Below are positions 56,774 to 64,000 of a stretch of DNA of 64,000 nucleotides, piece after piece (the first letter of the stretch is position 1; every line of letters begins with the position of its first letter). Where the stretch lies: assembly GCF_011057975.1 (NCBI RefSeq), contig NZ_CP049109.1, forward strand, positions 3,317,001 through 3,381,000. The letters run 5' to 3'. This DNA comes from Sphingosinithalassobacter tenebrarum (GTDB lineage: Bacteria > Pseudomonadota > Alphaproteobacteria > Sphingomonadales > Sphingomonadaceae). The translations under genes and the position numbers were made by a program. The notes beneath the pieces were generated by a model. The model was not told the DNA's origin. It ran no database searches and saw only the letters and a list, made by a program, of their open reading frames with translations.

Positions 56774-58138
56774 TTAGCGTGCGCGACCGCCCTTGAGACG
56801 CGCCTTCTTGATAAGATCGCCATACTGATGTGCCAGCAGGTGCGACTGGATTTGCGTAACCGTGTCCATCGTCACATTGACGACGATCAGCAGGCTGGTG
56901 CCGCCGAGCAGGAACGGGATCCCCATCTGCGCGATCAGATATTCGGGCACCAGACAGATCAGCGCCAGATAGGCGGCACCGATCACAGTGATGCGCGTCA
57001 GCACATAATCGAGATAATTCTCGGTATTCTTGCCCGGGCGAATGCCGGGAATGAACCCACCATAGCGCTTCAGATTGTCCGCGGTCTCTTCGGGATTGAA
57101 GACGACGGCGGTGTAGAAGAAGGCGAAGAAGATGATGCCCGCGCCATAGAGCGCCATGTAGATCGGCGATCCGTGCTGCAGATACTGATTGAGCGTGATC
57201 AGCACGTTGCTCCACCAGCCTTCGCCGGCACCCGGCTGTCCGGCGAACTGAGTCACCGTCAACGGCAGCAGCAGCAGCGACGAAGCGAAGATCGGCGGGA
57301 TGACGCCGGCGGTGTTGAGCTTGAGCGGCAGATGGCTGCGCTCGGCCTGCATGCCGCGCTGTGTCTGTCGCTTCGGATACTGGATCAGGATGCGCCGCTG
57401 CGCCCGCTCCATGAAGCAGATGAACAGCACCAGACCTGCAATCGCGGCAATGATCGCGACGATCGCAACCGGATTGATCGAACCGGTACGGCCGCTTTCG
57501 AACAGCTGGAACAGCGAACGCGGCATGGTGGCGACGATGCCCGCCATGATGATCAGCGAAATGCCGTTGCCGACGCCGCGGCTGGTGATCTGTTCACCCA
57601 GCCACATCAGGAACATCGTCCCGCCGACCAGCGAGATCACGGCACCGATGCGATAGAGCCAGCCCGGATCGATAACGGCCTGCACGCCCTGCGCGCCGCC
57701 CAGCGCCTCGAGCCCGGTGGCGATGAAATAGCCCTGCACTGCCGTCAGGCCGACCGTGCCGTAGCGGGTATACTGGTTGAGCCGCTTGCGGCCGCTTTCG
57801 CCTTCCTTCTTGATCGCGGCGAGCTGCGGGCTCAGCGAGCTGGCAAGCTGCACGACGATCGAGGCAGTGATGTACGGCATGACGCCCAGCGCCACGATCG
57901 ACATGCGCTGCAGCGCACCGCCCGAGAAGCTGTTGAAGAAATCGAGCACGCCGCCCTGCGTCTGCTGCGCGAGCTGGCCGAGTGCCGTCGGATCGATGCC
58001 GGGCAGCGGCACATAGCTGAGCAGGCGGAACACGATCAGCGCGCCGAGCGTGAACCACAGGCGCTTCTTGAGTTCGGTCGCCTGGCCGAATTTCGCCAGG
58101 TTCAGGCCGGAGGCCATTTGGTCGGCGGTGGATGCCAT
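56774..58138 (-). CDS. secY: Preprotein translocase subunit SecY
   Basis: The 454-residue channel subunit of the Sec translocon. It has LKKRLWFTLGALIVFRLLSY as first membrane segment, FFNSFSGGALQRMSIVALGV plug region, and ten predicted membrane segments, ending with a basic tail (LIKKARLKGGRAR). ATG 58138. A 230-base gap, longer than usual, separates it from rplO. Confidence 0.97.
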   Translation of the reverse strand: MASTADQMASGLNLAKFGQATELKKRLWFTLGALIVFRLLSYVPLPGIDPTALGQLAQQTQGGVLDFFNSFSGGALQRMSIVALGVMPYITASIVVQLASSLSPQLAAIKKEGESGRKRLNQYTRYGTVGLTAVQGYFIATGLEALGGAQGVQAVIDPGWLYRIGAVISLVGGTMFLMWLGEQITSRGVGNGISLIIMAGIVATMPRSLFQLFESGRTGSINPVAIVAIIAAIAGLVLFICFMERAQRRILIQYPKRQTQRGMQAERSHLPLKLNTAGVIPPIFASSLLLLPLTVTQFAGQPGAGEGWWSNVLITLNQYLQHGSPIYMALYGAGIIFFAFFYTAVVFNPEETADNLKRYGGFIPGIRPGKNTENYLDYVLTRITVIGAAYLALICLVPEYLIAQMGIPFLLGGTSLLIVVNVTMDTVTQIQSHLLAHQYGDLIKKARLKGGRAR

Positions 58139-58193
58139 CTTGTCAGATCGTCCCGGAAATTACTGGGGCGTCCGGCCCCGTCCATTGTCGCCC

Positions 58194-58221
58194 ATATAGG
58201 CGCTTGGCAAGCGATGTCTAA
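58194..58221 (-). promoter_or_regulatory. Possible promoter for secY-adk
   Basis: On the minus strand TTAGAC (58216-58221) and CTATAT (58194-58199) are 16 bases apart, about 55 bases before the secY start. The wide rplO-secY gap and the hairpin after rplO agree with an internal promoter here. Not proven. Confidence 0.4.
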
Positions 58222-58338
58222 GGCTGTGTGCCCCGAAGCGCCAGACCCGTGTCGGATCGACCGGCATATCGTGGCGTCGCGTTCGCCGACATCGCTTCAT
58301 GAACACAAGGACGGCGCGCCGTCCGCGCCTCACACGAC

Positions 58339-58362
58339 AAGGGCGGGAATTACCCCGCCCTT
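58339..58362 (-). terminator. Hairpin just after rplO
   Basis: Nine-base arms AAGGGCGGG and CCCGCCCTT with a six-base loop, seven bases beyond the rplO stop. On the minus strand only two U follow, so it may be a partial terminator or processing signal that lowers secY relative to the ribosomal genes. Confidence 0.45.
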
Positions 58363-58368
58363 CCCGAT

Positions 58369-58893
58369 TCAGCCCTTGTTCGCGGCCTTCTTGGCGCTGC
58401 CCTTCTTGGCGGCGGCCTTTTCGGCGGCGGGAACGACGTGCGGGATCTCGATCGATCCGCCGGCCTTTTCGACCGCGTCCTTCGCACCCTTCGAAGCACC
58501 GGCGACGACGAAGCTCAGCTTCGCCGAAATCTCGCCCTTGCCGAGCAGGCGGACGCCGTCCTTGCCGCCGCGCGCCAGGCCGGCGGCCTTCAGCGCCGCA
58601 TGATCGATCGTCGCCTTGGCGTCGAGCTTGCCCGCGTCGACTGCCTTCTGGATCGCACCGACATTCACTTCGGCATAATCCTTGGCGAAGGGATTGTTGA
58701 AGCCGCGCTTCGGAAGACGCATGTGGAGCGGCATCTGACCGCCCTCGAAGCCCTTGATCGAAACGCCTTCACGGCTCTTCTGACCCTTTTGGCCGCGGCC
58801 GCCGGTCTTGCCCTTGCCCGAGCCGATGCCACGGCCGACGCGCATGCGCTCCTTGCGGGCGCCTTCGTTATCGCGGAGATCGTTGAGTTTCAT
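58369..58893 (-). CDS. rplO: Ribosomal protein L15
   Basis: The 50S protein L15, 174 residues, starting [20 protein letters not shown] and the Gly-rich [20 protein letters not shown]. Longer than E. coli L15 (144) due to a C-terminal Ala/Lys-rich tail ([19 protein letters not shown]), which is common in sphingomonads. Confidence 0.97.
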   Translation of the reverse strand: MKLNDLRDNEGARKERMRVGRGIGSGKGKTGGRGQKGQKSREGVSIKGFEGGQMPLHMRLPKRGFNNPFAKDYAEVNVGAIQKAVDAGKLDAKATIDHAALKAAGLARGGKDGVRLLGKGEISAKLSFVVAGASKGAKDAVEKAGGSIEIPHVVPAAEKAAAKKGSAKKAANKG

Positions 58894-58988
58894 GTCTGTG
58901 CACTCGCTTTCGCTGTGTTCGCGCTGAAAAATGAGGAAGGGGGCCGTTAGCCCCCTGCCCCGAACTTGTCACGGAAAAATCGAAGGGT

Positions 58989-59183
58989 TCAGCCTTCGAC
59001 CGTCACCATGTGCTGCACCTTGCGGATCATGCCGCGCACCTCGGGGGTGTCCTTCAGCTCGACCGTCTTGTGCATCTTGTTGAGGCCCAGGCCGATCAGA
59101 GTCGCGCGCTGGTCCTTCTGACGGCGGATCGGCGACCCGGTCTGGGTAACCTTCACCATCTTCGCTTCGTCCTTCTTCGCCAT
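58989..59183 (-). CDS. rpmD: Ribosomal protein L30
   Basis: The 64-residue 50S protein L30, with [20 protein letters not shown] and [20 protein letters not shown]. Normal length, between rpsE and rplO as usual; seven bases after rpsE. Confidence 0.96.
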   Translation of the reverse strand: MAKKDEAKMVKVTQTGSPIRRQKDQRATLIGLGLNKMHKTVELKDTPEVRGMIRKVQHMVTVEG

Positions 59184-59190
59184 GGGAGCC

Positions 59191-59925
59191 TTACTCCGTC
59201 ACGGCCGCCGCATCCGCCTCGGCGGTCTGCGAACCACCGCGGCCGAGCAGGTCGGCGATCTTCTTGCCACGACGCTGCGCCACCGACTTGGGCGAAGTCT
59301 GGTCGCCCAGCGCTTCGAAGGTGGCACGGATCATGTTGTAGGGGTTCGACGTACCGACCGACTTGGTCACCACGTCCGCAACGCCCAGCGATTCGAACAC
59401 GGCACGCATCGGACCGCCGGCGATGATGCCGGTACCCGAGGGAGCCGAACGGACATAGACGCGACCGGCGCCGAAGGTGCCGCGACCGTCATGGTGCAGC
59501 GTGCGGCCTTCCTTCAGCGGAACGCGCAGCATCTTCTTCTTCGCCGAAGCGGTCGCCTTGGAAATGGCTTCCGGCACTTCGCGCGCCTTGCCATGACCGA
59601 AGCCGACGCGGCCCTTGCCGTCACCGACGACGACGAGCGCGGCGAAACCGAAGCGCTTACCGCCCTTCACCGTTTTGGAGACGCGGTTGATGTGGACGAG
59701 CTTTTCGATCAGCTCCTCGCCATCGTCCTGGCCGCCACCGCGACGATCATCGCGACGGCCACGGCCACGGCCGCCGTCACGGCCACCGCGATCGTTACCG
59801 CCACGGCCACGGCCGCCACGGCCACCGCGCGGGGGCTGCTGGTTGGTAACTTCCTGCGCCGTGGTTTCGGGCGCGAGGGTCGCTTCGGGCTGATTGCCCT
59901 GGCCGGTCGTGTTTTCGTCAGCCAT
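59191..59925 (-). CDS. rpsE: Ribosomal protein S5 with RGG-rich N-terminal extension
   Basis: The 30S protein S5, 244 residues against about 167 in E. coli. The first 70 residues are an added region: an acidic-polar start, then an Arg/Gly/Asp repeat (residues 33-65, for example [19 protein letters not shown]). The conserved core begins [20 protein letters not shown], followed by [20 protein letters not shown]. Such extensions occur in sphingomonads; their role is not known. Coding DNA at 59731-59829 is strongly repetitive. Confidence 0.96.
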   Translation of the reverse strand: MADENTTGQGNQPEATLAPETTAQEVTNQQPPRGGRGGRGRGGNDRGGRDGGRGRGRRDDRRGGGQDDGEELIEKLVHINRVSKTVKGGKRFGFAALVVVGDGKGRVGFGHGKAREVPEAISKATASAKKKMLRVPLKEGRTLHHDGRGTFGAGRVYVRSAPSGTGIIAGGPMRAVFESLGVADVVTKSVGTSNPYNMIRATFEALGDQTSPKSVAQRRGKKIADLLGRGGSQTAEADAAAVTE

Positions 59926-59928
59926 GCC

Positions 59929-60288
59929 TTAAAACTCCAATCCGCCTTCGCGCGCGGCATCCGCCAGCGCCTTCACGCGACCGTGATAGAGGAACCCGCC
60001 ACGATCGAAGACGACCGTGGTGATCCCCGCCGCCTTGGCGGCTTCGGCCACGCGCTTGCCGACTTCCGCGGCAGCTTCGATGTTCGCGCCGGTCTTGCCG
60101 CGCACGTCCTTGTCCAGCGTCGAGGCGGCCGCGACGGTCTTGCCCGCCGCGTCGTCGATCACCTGGGCATAGATGTGCTTGCCCGAACGATGCACCGACA
60201 GCCGGGGACGGCTGCCCGCACGCGCCCGGAGCGCGGAACGATTGCGCCGGCGGCGCTTCTCGAAGAGCGACATTCCCTTGGTCATCAC
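59929..60288 (-). CDS. rplR: Ribosomal protein L18
   Basis: The 119-residue 50S protein L18, which binds 5S rRNA. It has [20 protein letters not shown] and ends [11 protein letters not shown]. It overlaps rplF by four bases and lies three bases before rpsE. Confidence 0.97.
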   Translation of the reverse strand: MMTKGMSLFEKRRRRNRSALRARAGSRPRLSVHRSGKHIYAQVIDDAAGKTVAAASTLDKDVRGKTGANIEAAAEVGKRVAEAAKAAGITTVVFDRGGFLYHGRVKALADAAREGGLEF

Positions 60289-60818
60289 TTCTTCTTCCCT
60301 TCCTTGCGGAAGATATACTCGCCGTCATACTTGATGCCCTTGCCCTTATAGGGTTCCGGGCGACGCCAACGGCGGATTTCCGCGGCCAACTGGCCAACTG
60401 CCTGCTTGTCGATGCCGCTGATCTCGACCGTGGTCTGATCAGGCGTCTTGACTTCGAGACCTTCCGGGACGTCGATGTCGACGTCGTGGCTGAAGCCGAG
60501 CTGCAGCTTGAGCTTGCGGCCCGAGGCGCTGGCACGATAGCCGACGCCGCTGATCAGCAGCTTCTTCGAAAAGCCCTCGGTCACGCCGAGCACCAGGTTC
60601 TGAACCATCGTGCGCTGCATGCCCCAGAAAGAGCGTGCGCGCTTGGTCTGGTTGATCGGCTGCACCGAAATGCCGTTCTCGGTCATCTCATAGGTGACCA
60701 GCGGGTCCTTAGGCATGGTGAGCGTGCCCTTGGGGCCCTTCACCGAAACCTCGGCACCGTCGATATTGGCGGTTACGCCTGCCGGAATTGCAACCGGCCT
60801 TTTGCCGATGCGGCTCAT
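60285..60818 (-). CDS. rplF: Ribosomal protein L6
   Basis: The 177-residue 50S protein L6, starting [20 protein letters not shown] and ending with [20 protein letters not shown]. The start shares one base with the rpsH stop (TGATG). Confidence 0.97.
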   Translation of the reverse strand: MSRIGKRPVAIPAGVTANIDGAEVSVKGPKGTLTMPKDPLVTYEMTENGISVQPINQTKRARSFWGMQRTMVQNLVLGVTEGFSKKLLISGVGYRASASGRKLKLQLGFSHDVDIDVPEGLEVKTPDQTTVEISGIDKQAVGQLAAEIRRWRRPEPYKGKGIKYDGEYIFRKEGKKK

Positions 60819-61213
60819 CAGAACACCTCCGCCAGAACTTCGCCGCCGACATTGGCTTCGCGCGCTTCGGCATCCGAAAGCACGCCGCGCGGCGTCGACA
60901 CGATGGTGATGCCCAGGCCGTTGCGAACCTTCGGAAGTTCCTGCGAACCCGAATAGACGCGGCGGCCCGGCTTCGAGACGCGGGCGACATGCTTGATCGC
61001 CGGCTGGCCCTCGAAATATTTGAGCTCGATGCGGATGCCCGCGGCGGGGCCCATCTGCTCGGCGGAATATCCGCGGATATAGCCTTCGCGCTGCAGCACG
61101 TCGAGAACGCGCGTGCGCAGCTTCGAGGCCGGAGTCAGCACGCTGTCCTTGCGCGCGCGCTGGCCGTTGCGGATGCGGGTGAGCATGTCACCCAGGGGAT
61201 CGGTCACTGCCAT
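60818..61213 (-). CDS. rpsH: Ribosomal protein S8
   Basis: The 131-residue 30S protein S8, with [20 protein letters not shown] and the C-terminal [20 protein letters not shown]. In E. coli S8 represses the spc operon translationally; such control here is possible but not seen. Confidence 0.97.
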   Translation of the reverse strand: MAVTDPLGDMLTRIRNGQRARKDSVLTPASKLRTRVLDVLQREGYIRGYSAEQMGPAAGIRIELKYFEGQPAIKHVARVSKPGRRVYSGSQELPKVRNGLGITIVSTPRGVLSDAEAREANVGGEVLAEVF

Positions 61214-61224
61214 AATCGTGATCC

Positions 61225-61530
61225 TTACCAGCTCGACTTGGTGACGCCCGGGATGAGGCCCTTGTTGGCCAGATCGCGGAACATGACACGCGCGAGACGG
61301 AACTTGCGGTAATAACCGCGCGGACGGCCGGTCAGCTCGCAGCGGTTGCGAACGCGGGTCGGATTCCCGTTGCGGGGAATTTCCGCCATCTTCAGCCGGG
61401 CGATGAGACGCTCGGTCTCGTCCAGGCTCTTGTCGTTCGCGATCGCCTTCAGCTTCGCATATTTGCCGGCATATTTCTTCACCAGCTTCTTGCGACGCTC
61501 GTTCTTGTTGATCGAACTCAGTTTCGCCAT
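61225..61530 (-). CDS. rpsN: Ribosomal protein S14
   Basis: The 101-residue 30S protein S14 of the long, zinc-free type: the [20 protein letters not shown] end lacks the four-Cys zinc finger. It lies between rplE and rpsH. Confidence 0.97.
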   Translation of the reverse strand: MAKLSSINKNERRKKLVKKYAGKYAKLKAIANDKSLDETERLIARLKMAEIPRNGNPTRVRNRCELTGRPRGYYRKFRLARVMFRDLANKGLIPGVTKSSW

Positions 61531-61549
61531 GACTTAAGTTCTTCCTTCC

Positions 61550-62134
61550 TTACGCGGCCTGCTTCGCTTCACCGTCCGCATTCTGCGGGAACGGGAAGCC
61601 GAAGAGACGGAGCAGCTCGCGAGCCTCTTCGTCGGTCTTCGCGGTGGTGGTCACGATGATGTCCATGCCGCGCACCTTGTCGATGCGGTCATAGTTGATC
61701 TCGGGGAACACGATCTGTTCCTTCACGCCCATCGCATAGTTGCCGCGACCGTCGAACGACTTGTCGTTCAGTCCGCGAAAGTCGCGGGTGCGCGGCAGCG
61801 CGATGGTGATCAGGCGATCAAGAAACTCGTACATCCGTTCACGACGCAGGGTAACCTTGCAGCCGATCGCCATGCCTTCACGCAGCTTGAACTGCGCGAT
61901 CGACTTCTTGGCCTTGGTGACGACGGGCTTCTGACCCGCGATCAGTTCCATTTCGGTAGCGGCCTGTTCGACCTTCTTGCGGTCCTGGGTCGCCTCGCCC
62001 ACGCCCATGTTCAGCACGATCTTCTGGATACGCGGAACTTCGAGCGCGTTCTTGTAGCCGAACTTTTCCGTCATCGCCTTCGCGATCGTGGAATCGTACA
62101 GCTCCTTCATGCGGGGCGTGTACTTATCAGCCAT
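61550..62134 (-). CDS. rplE: Ribosomal protein L5
   Basis: The 194-residue 50S protein L5, with [40 protein letters not shown] and [23 protein letters not shown] at 62134 overlaps the rplX stop by eight bases. A short extension ([10 protein letters not shown]) follows the usual end. Confidence 0.97.
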   Translation of the reverse strand: MADKYTPRMKELYDSTIAKAMTEKFGYKNALEVPRIQKIVLNMGVGEATQDRKKVEQAATEMELIAGQKPVVTKAKKSIAQFKLREGMAIGCKVTLRRERMYEFLDRLITIALPRTRDFRGLNDKSFDGRGNYAMGVKEQIVFPEINYDRIDKVRGMDIIVTTTAKTDEEARELLRLFGFPFPQNADGEAKQAA

Positions 62135-62444
62135 TGATGACCTCCCCGGTCTTGACGGCGACGCGAACCTTCTTGCCGTCGCGCACTTCGAAACGCACGC
62201 GGGTCGGCTTGCCGTCGCTGGTGACCAGCGCGACCTTCGACGCGTGCAGCGGAGCCGGCGAACGCTGGATGCCGCCCTGCGGGTCGGCCTGGCTCGGCTT
62301 GACGTGACGGGCATGCACATTGATGCCGTCGACGATCAGCTTGCCTTCGCGCGGCATCGCCTGAACGACCTCGCCGGTGCGGCCCTTGTCCTTGCCCGAC
62401 AGGACGATGACCTGATCGCCCTTCTTGATCTTCGCAGCAGACAT
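62127..62444 (-). CDS. rplX: Ribosomal protein L24
   Basis: The 105-residue 50S protein L24 with its KOW motif [20 protein letters not shown], then [18 protein letters not shown]. The start shares one base with the rplN stop (TGATG). The longer open frame upstream belongs to no gene. Confidence 0.97.
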   Translation of the reverse strand: MSAAKIKKGDQVIVLSGKDKGRTGEVVQAMPREGKLIVDGINVHARHVKPSQADPQGGIQRSPAPLHASKVALVTSDGKPTRVRFEVRDGKKVRVAVKTGEVING

Positions 62445-62812
62445 CACAGCACCTCCGGCGCGAGCGAAATGATCTTCATGAAGCCCTTGCCGCGCAGTTC
62501 GCGAACGACCGGGCCGAAGATACGCGTACCGATCGGCTCTTCGTTCTTGTTGACGAGCACCGCGGCGTTGCCATCGAAACGGATCACCGATCCGTCGTTG
62601 CGGCGAATGTCCTTGGCGGTGCGCACGATCACCGCGCGGTGAACGTCGCCCTTCTTCACGCGGCCGCGCGGCGCTGCTTCCTTGACGGAGACGACGATCA
62701 CGTCGCCAACGCCGGCGAAGCGACGCTTCGATCCGCCCAGCACCTTGATGCACTGCACACGCTTCGCGCCGCTATTGTCCGCGACGTCGAGATTCGACTG
62801 CATCTGGATCAT
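62444..62812 (-). CDS. rplN: Ribosomal protein L14
   Basis: The 122-residue 50S protein L14, starting [20 protein letters not shown], with [20 protein letters not shown]. It follows rpsQ after 115 bases and is coupled to rplX. Confidence 0.97.
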   Translation of the reverse strand: MIQMQSNLDVADNSGAKRVQCIKVLGGSKRRFAGVGDVIVVSVKEAAPRGRVKKGDVHRAVIVRTAKDIRRNDGSVIRFDGNAAVLVNKNEEPIGTRIFGPVVRELRGKGFMKIISLAPEVL

Positions 62813-62927
62813 AGATCCGGTTCCTTCTCAACAGGCCTGCCGGGACGCTGCCCGGTGGTTCCACTCTCAAATCCATTGCCCTTGCGGGCATGAAATCCAC
62901 ACAAAGCCGTTCAACCGGCTCCGGGGG

Positions 62928-63206
62928 TCAGGCGCTGGCTTCCGCCGCGACCTCTTCGGGAGTCGCATGGGTGTTCACCCGCCCGACCACCTTCCAGGTC
63001 TTCAGCTTGGAAATCGGCGCAGTCTCTTCGATGCGCACGGTTTCGCCGGCCTTGTATTCATTGCCCTCGTCATGGGCATGATACTTCTTCGAGCGGCGGA
63101 TGATCTTGCCGTAGAGCGGGTGCTTAACCTTGCGCTCCACCAGCACGACCACCGTCTTGTCGCCCTTGTCCGAGACAATGTTCCCGGTCAGCACGCGCTT
63201 CGGCAT
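62928..63206 (-). CDS. rpsQ: Ribosomal protein S17
   Basis: The 92-residue 30S protein S17, with [20 protein letters not shown] and [20 protein letters not shown]. The C-terminal ten residues ([11 protein letters not shown]) are an acidic extension. It lies 14 bases after rpmC. Confidence 0.97.
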   Translation of the reverse strand: MPKRVLTGNIVSDKGDKTVVVLVERKVKHPLYGKIIRRSKKYHAHDEGNEYKAGETVRIEETAPISKLKTWKVVGRVNTHATPEEVAAEASA

Positions 63207-63220
63207 GGTCTCGAAACTCC

Positions 63221-63424
63221 TTACTTCGCAGCCGAGCGCGAACGCTCGGCCTGCAGCGTCTTGATGCGCGCGATGTCGCGGCGGACTTCCTTGACGCGGC
63301 TCGCTTTTTCGAGCTGCTGCGTCGCGGCCTGGAACCGCAGGTTGAACGCCTCGCGCTTCAGATTGCCCAGCTCTTCGGTGAGCTGATCGTCAGTCTTCTG
63401 ACGAAGGTCGGTAGCCTTGGTCAT
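63221..63424 (-). CDS. rpmC: Ribosomal protein L29
   Basis: The 67-residue 50S protein L29, a two-helix protein: [20 protein letters not shown] and [23 protein letters not shown] at 63424, five bases after the rplP stop; the longer frame upstream is out of place within rplP. Confidence 0.97.
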   Translation of the reverse strand: MTKATDLRQKTDDQLTEELGNLKREAFNLRFQAATQQLEKASRVKEVRRDIARIKTLQAERSRSAAK

Positions 63425-63429
63425 AATAA

Positions 63430-63861
63430 TCAACCCTCCAGGTGCGACGTGTCGCCCCAACGCGCCACGACCTTGACCTTGATCGGCAGCTTCATCGCCG
63501 CGCGTTCGAAAGCCTCTGCAGCGAGCGGACCCGGAACACCGTCCAGTTCGAACAGGATGCGACCCGGCTTGACGCGGGCGACCCAATATTCGGGCGAACC
63601 CTTGCCCGAGCCCATGCGGACTTCGGCGGGCTTGCTCGACACCGGAAGGTCCGGGAAGATGCGGATCCACAAACGCCCCTGGCGCTTGATGTGACGCGTG
63701 ATCGCGCGGCGGGCCGCTTCGATCTGGCGCGCGGTGATCCGCTCGGGTTCCATCGCCTTGAGGCCATAGGCCCCGAAGTTCAGCGTCGAACCGCCCTTGG
63801 CGTCGCCGTGGATGCGGCCCTTGAACGCCTTGCGGAACTTGGTGCGCTTTGGTTGCAGCAT
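63430..63861 (-). CDS. rplP: Ribosomal protein L16
   Basis: The 143-residue 50S protein L16, with [40 protein letters not shown] and [19 protein letters not shown]. Normal length and place, 18 bases after rpsC. Confidence 0.98.
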   Translation of the reverse strand: MLQPKRTKFRKAFKGRIHGDAKGGSTLNFGAYGLKAMEPERITARQIEAARRAITRHIKRQGRLWIRIFPDLPVSSKPAEVRMGSGKGSPEYWVARVKPGRILFELDGVPGPLAAEAFERAAMKLPIKVKVVARWGDTSHLEG

Positions 63862-63879
63862 TGCTCTAGTTCCTCAAAT

Positions 63880-64000
63880 TCAGCGCGCCGGGCGCACGCC
63901 GGAGGTCTGTGCCTCCTGCATCAGCCGGTCGGTTGCCATCGGATCGTGGCCGAGAATCTCGCCCTTGAAGATCCAGACCTTCACGCCGCAGACGCCATAG
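63880..64000 (-). CDS. rpsC: Ribosomal protein S3, C-terminal part
   Basis: The last 39 codons of rpsC reach the window edge. The reading [20 protein letters not shown] is the conserved end of the second KH-like part of S3, followed by a short tail ending SGVRPAR. The rest lies beyond the right edge, as does the remainder of the S10 segment. Confidence 0.95.
   Translation of the reverse strand, partial: YGVCGVKVWIFKGEILGHDPMATDRLMQEAQTSGVRPAR

Noticed and set aside
59731..59840. Tandem-looking GGCCACGGCCACGG units considered as CRISPR or satellite
   Set aside because: No unique spacers; the units are codons of the RGG extension of ribosomal protein S5.

Overview
The window is about 64 kb of GC-rich chromosomal DNA from an alphaproteobacterium, most likely a member of the Sphingomonadales. 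The reasons are the gene neighbourhoods (grxD-bolA-DUF1476, a fused thiS-thiG, der-bamB-yfgM, scoA/scoB, S10-spc-alpha ribosomal order), the protein styles, and the dispersed inverted intergenic repeats of a kind common in sphingomonad genomes. It reads as core genome with a few accessory patches. No prophage, integrase, insertion sequence, CRISPR array, rRNA or tRNA was recognised.

Layout. 1-2.0 kb: end of one and all of a second family-5 peptide-binding protein, then a DUF4112 protein. 2.0-7.0 kb (minus): NAD synthesis (nadA, nadC) interleaved with DUF2254, DUF4230 and a metallo-hydrolase. 7.1-9.2 kb: a BlaI/M56-peptidase pair with two tandem BlaI-like dyads in front of it. 9.2-9.7 kb: the longest gene-free stretch, holding a possible sigma-54 promoter and a REP-like repeat. 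9.7-14.1 kb (minus): leuC, a 54-codon membrane peptide, leuD, a quinone oxidoreductase, DUF1476, bolA and grxD. 14.2-20.2 kb: an SDR epimerase, a SulP transporter, and scoA/scoB split by an acid phosphatase and its catalytically altered paralogue. 20.3-29.8 kb: a ThDP enzyme, a methyltransferase, thiSG, aroQ, accB-accC, arsC and a PLD-family protein, with three copies of one intergenic repeat. 29.8-41.8 kb: a Crp/Fnr regulator, a PAS protein, purL, a nitroreductase, a DUF418 protein, bfd-bfr iron storage with palindromic operators, an Hpt protein, der-bamB-yfgM and panB.

41.8-45.3 kb is accessory. It starts with a three-gene cassette (two paralogous membrane proteins plus an XRE regulator) whose promoter carries a perfect 9-bp inverted repeat. 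It continues with an ArsC/Spx-like gene, an orphan membrane gene, an ArsC-like N-terminal scrap and a frameshifted gene. 45.3-51.2 kb holds guaA, two lipoproteins and a prolyl oligopeptidase.

From 51.2 kb to the end (minus) lies the S10-spc-alpha ribosomal locus, read from rpsC (cut by the window edge) to rplQ. Two features break the usual order: two small exported or membrane genes sit between adk and rpsM, and a frameshifted DUF4238 gene of different base composition sits between rpoA and rplQ, directly after a strong terminator. The DUF4238 insertion, the phosphatase pair inside scoA/scoB, and the membrane-pair/XRE cassette are the most unusual points. Base-composition and repeat statements are by eye; nothing was computed or searched.
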